A stretch of DNA of 64,000 nt from Archangium gephyra (GTDB taxonomy: Bacteria; Myxococcota; Myxococcia; Myxococcales; Myxococcaceae), in the NCBI GenBank assembly GCA_003243425.1, contig QFQP01000002.1, forward strand, positions 1 through 64,000, in the 5' to 3' direction. This document shows, piece after piece, positions 35,695-44,152 of the stretch (its first letter is position 1; each line of letters starts with the position of its first letter). Position numbers and translations under genes: made by a program. The notes beneath the pieces were generated by a model. That model was not told the DNA's origin. It searched no databases and worked only from the letters and a program-made list of their open reading frames with translations.

Positions 35695-36716
35695 CAGCGC
35701 CCCTGCCCTCGTACACCTGCGACACGCCGTTCGAGAGCGGCGGGAGTCTGTGCAAGACCTGCCGGCTGCTCACCGAGACACCGCAAGGCCGCAAGTGCAG
35801 CCGCATGGTGGCGCAGAGCGACGCCATGAAGTCGCTGCTGCAGCGCGCGGCGATGGTGGCCGACACCGACGCGTCGGTGGTGATGCGCGGGGAGAGCGGC
35901 TCCGGCAAGGAGGTCGTCGCGCGCGCCTTGCACGCCAACAGCCCACGCCGCGCGCGCCCCTTCGTCGCGGTCAACTGCGCCGCCCTGCCGGGGGAGCTGC
36001 TGGAGTCTGAGCTGTTCGGCCACGCGCGCGGCGCGTTCACCGGCGCGCAGGTCGCCCGCAAAGGGCTCTTCGAGACGGCCGACACCGGCACCTTGTTTCT
36101 CGACGAGGTCGCCGAGATGCCGCTGCCGCTGCAGGCCAAGCTCTTGCGCGCGTTGCAGGACGGGGAGATCCGCCGGGTCGGTGAGTCCCAGCCGGTGCAC
36201 GTCGACGTGCGCATCATCTGCGCCACGCACCAGCACCTCCTCGAGTGCGTGCGCGAGAAGCGGTTCCGCGAAGACCTCTATTTTCGCCTGAAGGTCTTCA
36301 CGCTGGCGGTGCCGGCGCTGCGCGATCGGCAAGAAGACATCCCCCTGCTGGCGCGCATGTTCCTCGCGCAGGAAGGCCACACCGCGGGCTTCGCGCCGGG
36401 CGTCATGGCGGCGATCAAGAAGTACGCGTGGCCCGGCAACGTGCGCGAGCTGCAGAACGCGATGAAACACGGCGCGGTGCTCGCGCGAGAGGAGCCCATC
36501 GGCCTCGCGCACCTTCCTGAAGAGCTGAGCCAGCCCTCGGTGCCGCTGCACGCGGAGAGCTCCGGCGGGCTGATGACGCTCGAAGAGGCCGAACGCCAGC
36601 ACGTGCTGCGCGTCGTGGCCGCGTGTCACGGCCAACAGGCCGACGCGGCGCGCGTGCTGGGCATCGGCCGCACCACGCTGTGGCGCAAATTGCGTGGGTG
36701 GGGCCTCGACGGCTGA
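35685..36716 (+). CDS. Sigma54-dependent activator with N-terminal four-cysteine motif
   Basis: The AAA+ domain (about 42-275) has Walker A GESGSGKE (69-76), the sigma54-contacting GAFTGA (116-121) and Walker B TLFLDEV. A Fis-type helix-turn-helix closes the protein (ADAARVLGIGRTTLWRKL). In place of a PAS, GAF or receiver domain there are only 41 residues with C12, C23, C26 and C38 (CX10CX2CX11C), a plausible Fe-S or zinc site for sensing NO, oxygen or redox state. It sits in the nos island between divergent nos genes and next to a shared palindrome. I infer that it activates nosZ. Start ATG 35685. Confidence 0.88.
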   Translation: MEKPAPLPSYTCDTPFESGGSLCKTCRLLTETPQGRKCSRMVAQSDAMKSLLQRAAMVADTDASVVMRGESGSGKEVVARALHANSPRRARPFVAVNCAALPGELLESELFGHARGAFTGAQVARKGLFETADTGTLFLDEVAEMPLPLQAKLLRALQDGEIRRVGESQPVHVDVRIICATHQHLLECVREKRFREDLYFRLKVFTLAVPALRDRQEDIPLLARMFLAQEGHTAGFAPGVMAAIKKYAWPGNVRELQNAMKHGAVLAREEPIGLAHLPEELSQPSVPLHAESSGGLMTLEEAERQHVLRVVAACHGQQADAARVLGIGRTTLWRKLRGWGLDG

Positions 36717-36748
36717 TCGGTACGCCGGCTGCAACAGCCGCGTCGATC

Positions 36749-37222
36749 ATGTCCGGCTCCCGCATCAGCGAGTTCCTCGCCGACGAAGAGACAGCGCTTC
36801 AGGCGCTGCTCGAGCGCATCCCGCGTGACGACGACGGTGCACAGTTCGACCGGTTCCGGCGCCGGGCGCTGCAGCGCGTAGCCATCGAAGAACGGGTGCT
36901 GATCCCCGAGCTGGCCGCGGCGATCCCACACGTGCCCGCGCGACGACTGATCCACCAGGCGCACCTCGAGCTGGTGACCGTCTGCGTACCGGCGCCGCAC
37001 GCCGAATGGCTGGAAGAGCTCCCCCGACGCCTCTCGTGGCTCGCGAGGCTCAAGACCGACGTCGGCTACTACGCCGCGCTCGATCTCCACCTGTCCACCG
37101 CCACGCTGGAGCGAGGCCGCTCGCTGCCTTCGCTGAAGCTGCCGCCGCTCGCGCGCGAGCGCCACGAGGTCGCCCCACGCCTCGGGCAGCTGCGCCGTGA
37201 AACGGGGCTCGTTTCACTCTGA
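36749..37222 (+). CDS. Small helical protein in the nos locus (hemerythrin-like?), 157 aa
   Basis: All-helical and acidic/basic mixed. The pattern RALQRVAIEERVLIPELAAA followed by IHQAHLELVTV resembles the His/Glu helix arrangement of hemerythrin-like proteins, but several His ligands seem to be missing, so metal binding is uncertain. I set the start at ATG 36749. It lies 32 bases after the activator and its 3' end contains the nosZ operator. It could sense or buffer NO or oxygen, or have another role. Confidence 0.55.
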   Translation: MSGSRISEFLADEETALQALLERIPRDDDGAQFDRFRRRALQRVAIEERVLIPELAAAIPHVPARRLIHQAHLELVTVCVPAPHAEWLEELPRRLSWLARLKTDVGYYAALDLHLSTATLERGRSLPSLKLPPLARERHEVAPRLGQLRRETGLVSL

Positions 37223-37234
37223 AACACGTGAAAC
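37197..37234. promoter_or_regulatory. Upstream activator site before nosZ
   Basis: GTTTC (37211-37215), five bases, GAAAC (37221-37225) repeats the palindrome found at 35667. Extra GTGAAAC half-sites lie at 37197-37203 and 37228-37234, so GTGAAAC/GTTTCAC occurs four times in 38 bases. The site overlaps the end of the preceding gene and lies 33 bases before the sigma54 promoter, a normal distance for an enhancer-binding activator. Confidence 0.7.
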
Positions 37235-37266
37235 ATACGGCGGTCCCTCTCGCTCGGGAGAGACCG

Positions 37267-37282
37267 CGGCACGGTCGTTGCT
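37267..37282 (+). promoter_or_regulatory. Sigma54 (-24/-12) promoter of nosZ
   Basis: cGGCACG-GTCG-TTGCT matches the consensus TGGCACG-N4-TTGCW at every position except the first T. GG (37268-37269) and GC (37280-37281) have the obligatory ten-base gap. Transcription should start near 37293, leaving a 26-base leader with a CCGGGAG ribosome site before the nosZ ATG at 37319. Confidence 0.8.
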
Positions 37283-37318
37283 GTCGTACCGGCTGCAGGT
37301 TCACCGGGAGACACGGCA

Positions 37319-39289
37319 ATGAAGACGAAGTGGATGGCAGGACTTCTGGCGGCAGGTGCACTGGGGCTCGGCGCGTACGGCTGCTCGAAGGGCAGCGGCG
37401 GCAGCGCGACCCCGGCCGCGCAGGCGAGCGGAGGGCTCAAGCAGATCATGCAAGACCGGCAGCTCTCGGAGGCCGACGTCGAGGCCGCGCTGCTCACGTA
37501 CAAGCCGACGGGCAAGAAGGACGACTACGTCATCTTTGCGTCGGGCGGCCAGTCGGGGCAGGTGCTGGTGATCGGCGTGCCTTCGATGCGGCTGCTCAAG
37601 GTCGTCGCCGTCTTCACGCCCGAGCCGTGGCAAGGCTACGGGTACGGCGGCCTGTCCGACGCGGTGCTGAAGGGCGGCCAGCAATACCCCGGCACCACGC
37701 TGAGCTGGGCCGACGTGCACCACCCCAACCTGTCTGAGAGCAAGGGCGACTACGACGGGCGCTTTCTGTTCGTGAACGACAAGGCCAACGCGCGCGTGGC
37801 CGTGGTGGACCTCGCCGACTTCCAGACCAAGCAGATCGTCGCCAACAAGCTGGTGGCCTCAGATCACGGCGGCGCCTTCGTCACCCCCGACACCGAGTAC
37901 GTCATCGAGACCAGTCAGTACCCGGCGCCGCTCGGCCGCGAGTACGCGCCGCTGAGCGAGTACAAGACGAAGTACCGCGGGCTCGCGATGTTCTGGAAGT
38001 TCGACAAGTCGAAGGGCCGCATCATCGAGAGCGAGTCCTTCGGCATCGAGCTGCCGCCGTACACGCAGGACCTCGCTGACTCCGGGAAGCTGGTGTCCGA
38101 CGGCTACATCTTCATCAACAGCTTCAACACCGAGATGGCCACCGGCGGCATCCTCGAAGGCAACCCGCCGGTCGAGTCGGGCGCGTCGCAGAACGACACC
38201 GACCTGCTGCACGTCATCAACTGGAAGAAGGCCGAGGCGCTGGTGAAGGCCGGCCGCGCCAAGGACATCAAGGGCGTCAAGGTGCTGCCGCTCGACGTGT
38301 CGGCGAGCGAGAAGGTGATGGCGCTGATTCCCGAGCCGAAGTCGCCGCACGGCGTCGACGTCACGCCCGACGGCCAGGACATCGTGGTGGGCGGCAAGCT
38401 CGACACCCACGCGACCGTCTACCGCTTCGAGAAGATCAAGGCGCTGATGGACACTGGCACTCCCGAGCGCACCGACGACTACGGCCTGCCGATCTTCCCG
38501 CTGAAGGACGCCATTCGTGGCCAGGTGGAGATCGGCCTCGGCCCGCTGCACACCGTCTACGACGGCAAGGGCTTCGCCTACACGTCGGTGTTCATCGAGA
38601 GCACCGTCGCCAAGTGGGACGTCGCGCAGCTCAAGGTCGTCGAGAAGCTGCCCGTTCACTACAACATCGGGCACATCCTCTCGGCGGAAGGCGACACGGT
38701 CTCACCCGACGGCAACTACGTCGTGGCGATGAACAAGATGTCGATCGATCGCTTCGCGAACATCGGCCCGCTGTACCCGCAGAACTTCCAGCTCATCGGC
38801 ATCGACAGCCCGAAGATGAAGCTGCTGGCCGACATGCCCATCGGCCTCGGCGAGCCGCACTACGCCCAGATGATCAAGGCCGACAAGTTGAAGCCCATGA
38901 AGGTGTACCCGATGGGCACCAACCCCTACACGGACGAGAAGGACGAGTTCGCCGTGACGCCGGGCAAGGAGCGCATCGAGCGCGACGGCAAGAACGTGCA
39001 CGTCTACATGACGGCCATTCGCAGCCACTTCACGCCTGACCGCGTGGAGGTCGAGGAAGGTGACACCGTGCACCTGCACCTGACGTCGGTCGAGCAGGCC
39101 GAGGACCAGGTCCACGGGTTCACGATCGACATGTACAACGTGAACCTCTCGCTCGAGCCCGGCAAGCACGAGAACGTCACCTTCGTCGCCGACAAGGCAG
39201 GCGCGTTCCCGATGTACTGCACCGAGTTCTGCTCGGCGCTGCACCTCGAGATGATGGGCTACTTCATGGTCAAGCCGAAGGCGAAGTGA
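37319..39289 (+). CDS. nosZ: Nitrous oxide reductase, clade II
   Basis: NosZ reduces N2O to N2 in the periplasm. The 656-residue protein has a Sec-type signal (no twin Arg), ending AYGC at Cys22, which may be lipidated; Sec export marks the atypical clade II enzymes. The beta-propeller holds the CuZ His ligands (WADVHHPNLS, ASDHGGAF, SPHGVDVTPDG, LGPLHTV, NIGHILS, LGEPHYAQ). The cupredoxin domain (about 555-656) has the CuA motif YCTEFCSALHLEM (633-645). It is the first gene of nosZ-cyt c-nosDFLY. Confidence 0.97.
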   Translation: MKTKWMAGLLAAGALGLGAYGCSKGSGGSATPAAQASGGLKQIMQDRQLSEADVEAALLTYKPTGKKDDYVIFASGGQSGQVLVIGVPSMRLLKVVAVFTPEPWQGYGYGGLSDAVLKGGQQYPGTTLSWADVHHPNLSESKGDYDGRFLFVNDKANARVAVVDLADFQTKQIVANKLVASDHGGAFVTPDTEYVIETSQYPAPLGREYAPLSEYKTKYRGLAMFWKFDKSKGRIIESESFGIELPPYTQDLADSGKLVSDGYIFINSFNTEMATGGILEGNPPVESGASQNDTDLLHVINWKKAEALVKAGRAKDIKGVKVLPLDVSASEKVMALIPEPKSPHGVDVTPDGQDIVVGGKLDTHATVYRFEKIKALMDTGTPERTDDYGLPIFPLKDAIRGQVEIGLGPLHTVYDGKGFAYTSVFIESTVAKWDVAQLKVVEKLPVHYNIGHILSAEGDTVSPDGNYVVAMNKMSIDRFANIGPLYPQNFQLIGIDSPKMKLLADMPIGLGEPHYAQMIKADKLKPMKVYPMGTNPYTDEKDEFAVTPGKERIERDGKNVHVYMTAIRSHFTPDRVEVEEGDTVHLHLTSVEQAEDQVHGFTIDMYNVNLSLEPGKHENVTFVADKAGAFPMYCTEFCSALHLEMMGYFMVKPKAK

Positions 39290-39321
39290 GCCGCGGTCTT
39301 CCCCCTCACCGGAGTTCCACA

Positions 39322-39768
39322 ATGAAACGAAGTGTTCTGCTGGCGGTGCTGGCCCTGGCCGCGTGTGACGAAAAGAAGCCCGAGGCCACCACCGTACAGC
39401 CCGTGCAGGTCGCCCCACCCGTCGAGGCGCCGCCCGCGAAGACCGCCATCGAGGTGCCCGAGTTCGTCATCAGCACCGCGGCGGCTGACATCGCCAAAGG
39501 CCAGGAGGTCTTCGCCGCGAAGGGCTGCACCGCGTGTCACAAGATCGGCGGCGGCAAGCTGGTGGGGCCCGACCTCAAGGGCGTCACCGCGCGCCGCGAC
39601 GAGGGCTGGCTCAAGAAGATGATCCTCCGGCCCGACGTGATGATCAAAGAAGACGAGGCGGCCAAGAAGCTGTTCGTCGAGCACCTGACCCCCATGCCGA
39701 ACCAGGGCGTCGACCCGAAGAGCGAGCTGCCGTTCATCATGGCGTACCTCAAGAGCGTGGAGCAGTGA
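39322..39768 (+). CDS. c-type cytochrome lipoprotein of the nos operon
   Basis: The signal peptide ends in LALAAC (lipobox). After a Pro/Val-rich linker, residues 65-148 form a class I cytochrome c with the haem site CTACHKIGGGKLVGPDL and a probable axial Met in LTPMPNQG. It is likely the membrane-tethered electron donor to NosZ, as with NosC-type cytochromes in other clade II loci. I chose ATG 39322, with GGAG upstream. nosD starts one base after its stop. Confidence 0.9.
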   Translation: MKRSVLLAVLALAACDEKKPEATTVQPVQVAPPVEAPPAKTAIEVPEFVISTAAADIAKGQEVFAAKGCTACHKIGGGKLVGPDLKGVTARRDEGWLKKMILRPDVMIKEDEAAKKLFVEHLTPMPNQGVDPKSELPFIMAYLKSVEQ

Positions 39769-39769
39769 C

Positions 39770-40999
39770 GTGGGCGCGCTGGTCTTCACCGCGGTGCTCG
39801 CGGCCACCTGCCCCACCGAGGGCGTGGTGCGCGACGCAGCCGCACTGACGACCGCGCTCGCCGGGCCAGCCCGTGACGTGTGGGTCGCGGGCACGATCGA
39901 CGGCGACTTCGTGGCGAACCGGAGCGTCGCCGTTCACGGCTGTGACGGCGCGCGGCTGAGGGGCACGGGTCGCGGCACGGTGCTGACCGTGAAGGGCGAC
40001 GACGTGTTGATCGAAGACCTCGCGCTCGAGCGCTCCGGCCATCGGGTGTCGGCCGAAGACGGGGCGCTCAAGGTGACCGGCGAACGCGCGGTCGTGCGGC
40101 GCATCACCGTCAACGACACCCTCTACGGCATCGCCTTCGAGGCCTGTCACGGCTGTGTGCTGGAAGACGTCACCATCGCCGGGCGCACCGACGTCGAAGA
40201 GAACCAGCGCGGCGACGGCATCAAGCTGTGGGAAGCGCACGGCTCAACGGTGCGCCGCGCCGAGGTGCGCGGCGTGCGCGACGTGGTGGTCTGGTACTCG
40301 CGCCACGTCACGCTGGAAGACAACCGCATCACCGGTGGCCGCTACGGTACGCACTTCATGTACGCACACGACTCGACGGTGCGACGCAGCGTCTTGCGCG
40401 GCAACACCGTCGGCATCTTCGTCATGTACTCGGCGCGGGTCCTGGCCGAAGACAACGAGCTGTCTGGCGCGCGCGGCCCGGCCGGCATGGGCATCGGGTT
40501 CAAGGAGAGCGACGCGGTGACGCTGCGGCGCAACCAGCTCGTCGCCAACACCACCGGCGTGTACCTCGACTACACGCCGCGCGATCCCGCGCAACCCGTC
40601 TTGTTCGAAGACAACCTCATCGCGCTCAACGCGGTGGCGCTGCGCACGCACTCCAGCGAGCGCGGAGCGCGCTTCGTCACCAACGACTTCCTCGACAACG
40701 ACGCCCTCGTGGAGGTCGACGGCAACGGCGACGCGATGGGCATCGCGTTCGACCAGAACCACTGGGCCGGCTACGCGGGCTACGACCTGGACGGCGACGG
40801 TGAAGGCGACGTCGCGTTCCAGGGCAAGCGGCTGTCGTCATCGCTGACCGACGCGCACCCGGAGCTGCGCTGGTTCCACGGCACGGCGGCGTTCGGCCTG
40901 TACGACGCGGTGGCGCGCGCGCTGCCGTACTTCACCAGCACCCTGCTCTTCCAGGACCCGCGCCCCGTCATGCGACCGCACCGGGAGGTGCCGAGATGA
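39770..40999 (+). CDS. nosD: Copper-site maturation protein NosD
   Basis: The 409-residue periplasmic protein has a short signal (VFTAVLAATC) and right-handed parallel beta-helix repeats (VVRRITVNDTLYGIAFE, VTLEDNRITGGRYGTHFMYA, LRGNTVGIFVMYSARVLAED). NosD works with NosF and NosY in assembling the CuZ site. Start is GTG 39770, one base after the cytochrome stop, and its stop overlaps nosF (ATGA). Confidence 0.94.
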   Translation: MGALVFTAVLAATCPTEGVVRDAAALTTALAGPARDVWVAGTIDGDFVANRSVAVHGCDGARLRGTGRGTVLTVKGDDVLIEDLALERSGHRVSAEDGALKVTGERAVVRRITVNDTLYGIAFEACHGCVLEDVTIAGRTDVEENQRGDGIKLWEAHGSTVRRAEVRGVRDVVVWYSRHVTLEDNRITGGRYGTHFMYAHDSTVRRSVLRGNTVGIFVMYSARVLAEDNELSGARGPAGMGIGFKESDAVTLRRNQLVANTTGVYLDYTPRDPAQPVLFEDNLIALNAVALRTHSSERGARFVTNDFLDNDALVEVDGNGDAMGIAFDQNHWAGYAGYDLDGDGEGDVAFQGKRLSSSLTDAHPELRWFHGTAAFGLYDAVARALPYFTSTLLFQDPRPVMRPHREVPR

Positions 41000-41691
41000 T
41001 CTCCTTCCAAAACGTCAGCAAACGCTTCGGTGCCGTGCAGGCCCTCGACGCGATCTCGCTCGACATCAAGCCCGGCGAGCGCGTCGCGCTGGTGGGCACC
41101 AACGGCTCGGGCAAGACCACGCTGTTGCGCGCGCTGTGCGGACTGCTGCGCGTCGATGGCCGGGTGACGATCTTCGGCAGCGACGTGGCGCGTGAGCCGG
41201 AGGTCGCGCTGCGCAGCCTCACTTGCATGCCGCAGGTCGCGCCGCCGCTCGACGCGCCGGTGCGCGAGCTGGTCACCGCTGTCTGCGCGCTCCGGAGCCG
41301 ACAGCCGAGTCGCTGCGTCGAGCTCGCGCGGCGTCTGGGGCTCGACCTCGAAGCGGTCGGCAAGGTGCGGGTGCGCGACCTCTCGGGCGGCATGAAGCAG
41401 AAGCTGCTCGCGACGCTCGCGCTCGTGGGCGAAGCGCCGGTGCTGGTGTGCGACGAGCCGACGGCCAACCTCGACGCCGCCGCCCGCGCGGTGTTCTTCG
41501 AAGAGGTGCTGACGCGGCCCGCGAACTCGATCCTCGTGCTGTGCAGCCACCGCGTCGACGAAGTGCAGCACCTCGTCACGCGGGTCGTGCAGCTGGACGA
41601 GGGCCGCGTGGTGCAAGACGCGCCGCTCGCCGCTGCGCGCTGGCAGGTCGAAGAAGGAAAGGTCGTCCCCTTGAGGAGCGTGAAGCCATGA
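40996..41691 (+). CDS. nosF: ABC transporter ATPase NosF
   Basis: The 231-residue ATPase has Walker A GTNGSGKTT, signature LSGGMKQK and Walker B VLVCDEPTANLD. It pairs with the NosY membrane subunit and hands substrate to NosD for CuZ biogenesis. Its start overlaps the nosD stop and its stop overlaps the nosL start (ATGA), so the genes are tightly coupled. Confidence 0.94.
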   Translation: MISFQNVSKRFGAVQALDAISLDIKPGERVALVGTNGSGKTTLLRALCGLLRVDGRVTIFGSDVAREPEVALRSLTCMPQVAPPLDAPVRELVTAVCALRSRQPSRCVELARRLGLDLEAVGKVRVRDLSGGMKQKLLATLALVGEAPVLVCDEPTANLDAAARAVFFEEVLTRPANSILVLCSHRVDEVQHLVTRVVQLDEGRVVQDAPLAAARWQVEEGKVVPLRSVKP

Positions 41692-42089
41692 CTCTGCGTG
41701 CGTCGATGTTGATCACCGTGCTGGCGCTCGGCTGCACCCAGGGCCCGCCGCGCGCCGAGGACCCGTACTGGGGAAAGCAGCCGTGCGGCCACTGCGCGAT
41801 GTTGGTGAGCGAGACCGCGCCCGCCGCGCAGGTCGTGCTGACGGACGGCGCGCGCCGCTACTTCGACGACGTCGGGTGCCTCGTCGGGTGGGAAGCGAGG
41901 GAGGCACGCGCTGTACGCGCACGCTGGGTTCGAACACCCGCCGACGACGGCTGGGTCGACGCAGAGACAGCGCTGTACTCATCAGGACACCGCACGCCGA
42001 TGGGCTACGGGTTCCTGCCTGACACCGCCGGGCTCTCGTGGTCGGAGCTGCGCGAGGCCATCACTGCGCGCGGTGGCGGTCACCCATGA
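41688..42089 (+). CDS. nosL: Copper chaperone lipoprotein NosL
   Basis: The 133-residue protein has a lipobox VLALGC (Cys16) and the NosL core: PCGHCAMLVSE, a metal-binding segment with Cys and Met, AAQVVLTDGARRYFDDVGCL, and TPMGYGFLP. NosL delivers Cu(I) to NosZ or NosD. I chose ATG 41688 because it overlaps the nosF stop. The longer frame is a shadow of nosF. Confidence 0.93.
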   Translation: MTLRASMLITVLALGCTQGPPRAEDPYWGKQPCGHCAMLVSETAPAAQVVLTDGARRYFDDVGCLVGWEAREARAVRARWVRTPADDGWVDAETALYSSGHRTPMGYGFLPDTAGLSWSELREAITARGGGHP

Positions 42090-42919
42090 GCCCGACAGTG
42101 GCCTTCTTGCGGCTCGAGCTGGCTGAAGCGCTCCGCTCGCGCTGGGTCTTCTTCACGTCGCTCGTGTACGGCGGCCTCGCGCTGGCCTTCGTCTGGCTGG
42201 GGCTCCGCGAGTCGACGGTGCTGGGCTTCACGGGGCTCTCGCGTGTGCTGCTCAACCTCGCCAACGCGGTGCTGCTCATCTTCCCGTTGCTCGTCTTGAT
42301 CGCCACGCACGCGGCGATCGTGCGCGCCCGCTCGAGCGGCTTCTGCGAGCTGCTGCTCACCCAACCCGTGAAGCGCTCGTCGTGGTTCCACGCGGTGTTG
42401 ATCTCGCGCCTCGTCATCCTGCTCGGGCCTTTGCTGGTGCTGTTGCTCGTCACGCTCGCACTCGCTGCCTTCGTGGAGCCAGAGCCCGGCCTCGCGTTCA
42501 CGGCCTTCAAGAGCCTCGCGATCTGCGCGGCCCTCGTGTTCGCCTTCGTCGGCGTGGGGCTGCTGATTTCGACGATGGCGAGAAACGCTGAGCGCGCGCT
42601 GGTGTGGGCGATGGTGATCTTCGTCGTGACCTCGGCGCTGCACGACGTCCTGCTGATCTCGGTGCTGCTGCGCACGCCGCTACCGCCACAACTCGTCTTC
42701 GCGCTGTCGGCCATGAACCCCAGCGAGGCGGCGCGCATCGGGCTGCTGGCCAGCGTCGACCCGGAGCTCTCGGTGTTGGGACCCGTGGGGTTCTGGCTCG
42801 CCAACGCCCTGGGGCCTGCCATCGCGTTGACCGTCGCCATCGGGTGGCCGCTGCTGCTCGGCTCGATCACGGCCTGGCTCGCGCTCCGGCGCACCCGCAC
42901 CATGGATCTGATCGCCTGA
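42086..42919 (+). CDS. nosY: ABC transporter permease NosY
   Basis: A 277-residue membrane protein with six helices (for example VLLNLANAVLLIFPLLVLIA, VILLGPLLVLLLVTLALAAF, ALVFAFVGVGLLIS) and the family segment GFCELLLTQPVKRSSW in the first cytoplasmic loop. It is the membrane partner of NosF. ATG 42086 overlaps the nosL stop. It closes the nosZ operon and faces nnrS. Confidence 0.92.
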   Translation: MSPTVAFLRLELAEALRSRWVFFTSLVYGGLALAFVWLGLRESTVLGFTGLSRVLLNLANAVLLIFPLLVLIATHAAIVRARSSGFCELLLTQPVKRSSWFHAVLISRLVILLGPLLVLLLVTLALAAFVEPEPGLAFTAFKSLAICAALVFAFVGVGLLISTMARNAERALVWAMVIFVVTSALHDVLLISVLLRTPLPPQLVFALSAMNPSEAARIGLLASVDPELSVLGPVGFWLANALGPAIALTVAIGWPLLLGSITAWLALRRTRTMDLIA

Positions 42920-42928
42920 GCCCCGGCG

Positions 42929-44089
42929 TCAGTGTTCCCGGCCGTCAACCCGCGCCGACCACAGCATCGGTGCGATGCGCACCAACGTGATGCCGAGACA
43001 CGCGGCCCACCCCAGCGCCGCGACGACGAGCCACGCCTGGTACTGCGACGGCGCCACCTGCGGCCCCACCACCCGCGCCAAACCAGCGAGGGCCATCAGC
43101 CCCAACGCGACGTGCTCCCCGACGCCGAACTGAATCGGGCGCCCGGTGTGGCCCTGCGCAATGCGCGTCAGCATCGCGGGGATGATGAGCCCCATGGTGC
43201 CGAAGCTGAAGATGTGGAGCGGCGCGCTGCCCACCCACGCACCGCCCAGCGCACGCAACGCCACCTGAAGCGCGAGGCACAGCGCTCCGCCGTACATCAC
43301 GCCGACCTCCACGCGAGTCAACGCGCGCAGCGGGCGCCACAGCAGCATTCGCGCCGCGAACACGGCGACGAAGGCCACCTCAATGGCGACCCGCAGCGGC
43401 GACGGGAGCCACACGGCGGGAACAAGCGCCACCGCCAGCACCTTCACCGCCGTGTCGAGGGCGAACACGCGGCGCACGTCGATCTGAAACGCCCCGCGCA
43501 TGAACGGCGGGATGGTGCGCTCGAGCATCACCACGAAGGCCAGCCGGAACAGCGCGAGCGACAGTTCGCGCCCCGCCTCGAAGTGCTCGCGGCTCAACAA
43601 GAGGCCCCGCGCCACGACGAAAGCAGACAGCGCGAGGATGAAGAGTCCGTTGTCGCGATAGCTGTCCTGCGCGCGCCCGCGCACCAACGTCCACGTGACG
43701 GCCACCGCCAACGCCACGGGAAACACGAACGCGTGCGGCCCCGCACCGAGCCACCACACCGACACCCGCTCCAGCAGCCACAACGCGACCAGAACCTGCA
43801 GCGTCCGACCGAAGTGACCGCGCGCTTTCACCCAGTTCTTCGACGCGGTGAGGAGAAAGCCGCCGAGCACCGCGAAGCCGAAGCCGTAGAACATCTCGTG
43901 CGCGTGCCACTGCAGCGCTGACAACCCGGGCGGCGGGGGCAGGACGCCCGCGTAGATCGCCACCCACAGCAACGGCAGCGTGGCGCCGGCGACGCAGGCG
44001 AGCAGAAAGAACGGGCGAAAGCCCACCAACCACAGCGGGTGACCGCGCCAGGACCACGTCGATGCTTTTGCGTGCACCAGCGCCCGCAT
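42929..44089 (-). CDS. nnrS: NnrS family protein
   Basis: The 386-residue, 12-helix membrane protein carries the NnrS hallmarks LQWHAHEMFYGFGFAVLGG and HIFSFGTMGLIIPAMLTRIA followed by QGHTGRP. NnrS helps cells withstand nitric oxide and is haem- and copper-binding. It is convergent with nosY (9-base gap). A perfect -24 element TGGCACG lies just upstream on its strand but the -12 part is poor. A partial copy of the island palindrome is 45 bases upstream. Confidence 0.9.
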   Translation of the reverse strand: MRALVHAKASTWSWRGHPLWLVGFRPFFLLACVAGATLPLLWVAIYAGVLPPPPGLSALQWHAHEMFYGFGFAVLGGFLLTASKNWVKARGHFGRTLQVLVALWLLERVSVWWLGAGPHAFVFPVALAVAVTWTLVRGRAQDSYRDNGLFILALSAFVVARGLLLSREHFEAGRELSLALFRLAFVVMLERTIPPFMRGAFQIDVRRVFALDTAVKVLAVALVPAVWLPSPLRVAIEVAFVAVFAARMLLWRPLRALTRVEVGVMYGGALCLALQVALRALGGAWVGSAPLHIFSFGTMGLIIPAMLTRIAQGHTGRPIQFGVGEHVALGLMALAGLARVVGPQVAPSQYQAWLVVAALGWAACLGITLVRIAPMLWSARVDGREH

Positions 44090-44133
44090 TTCACGCGTCG
44101 TGCCAGCGGATTCCGCGCGCGCGGGTGCGGCGT

Positions 44134-44150
44134 TGTTCCAGATTGAAACA
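44134..44150 (-). promoter_or_regulatory. Third copy of the island palindrome, upstream of nnrS
   Basis: On the plus strand TGTTCC-AGATT-GAAACA matches TGTTTC-N5-GAAACA of the other two sites with one mismatch and identical spacing. It lies 45 bases upstream of the nnrS start and ends two bases before the stop of the neighbouring paralogue gene, so it also marks the right border of the nos island. Confidence 0.6.
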
Positions 44151-44152
44151 GC

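Noticed and set aside
44087..44115. Sigma54 promoter for nnrS
   Set aside because: The -24 part TGGCACG is perfect but the -12 part reads GTGAA instead of TTGCA and runs into the start codon, so I did not call it.
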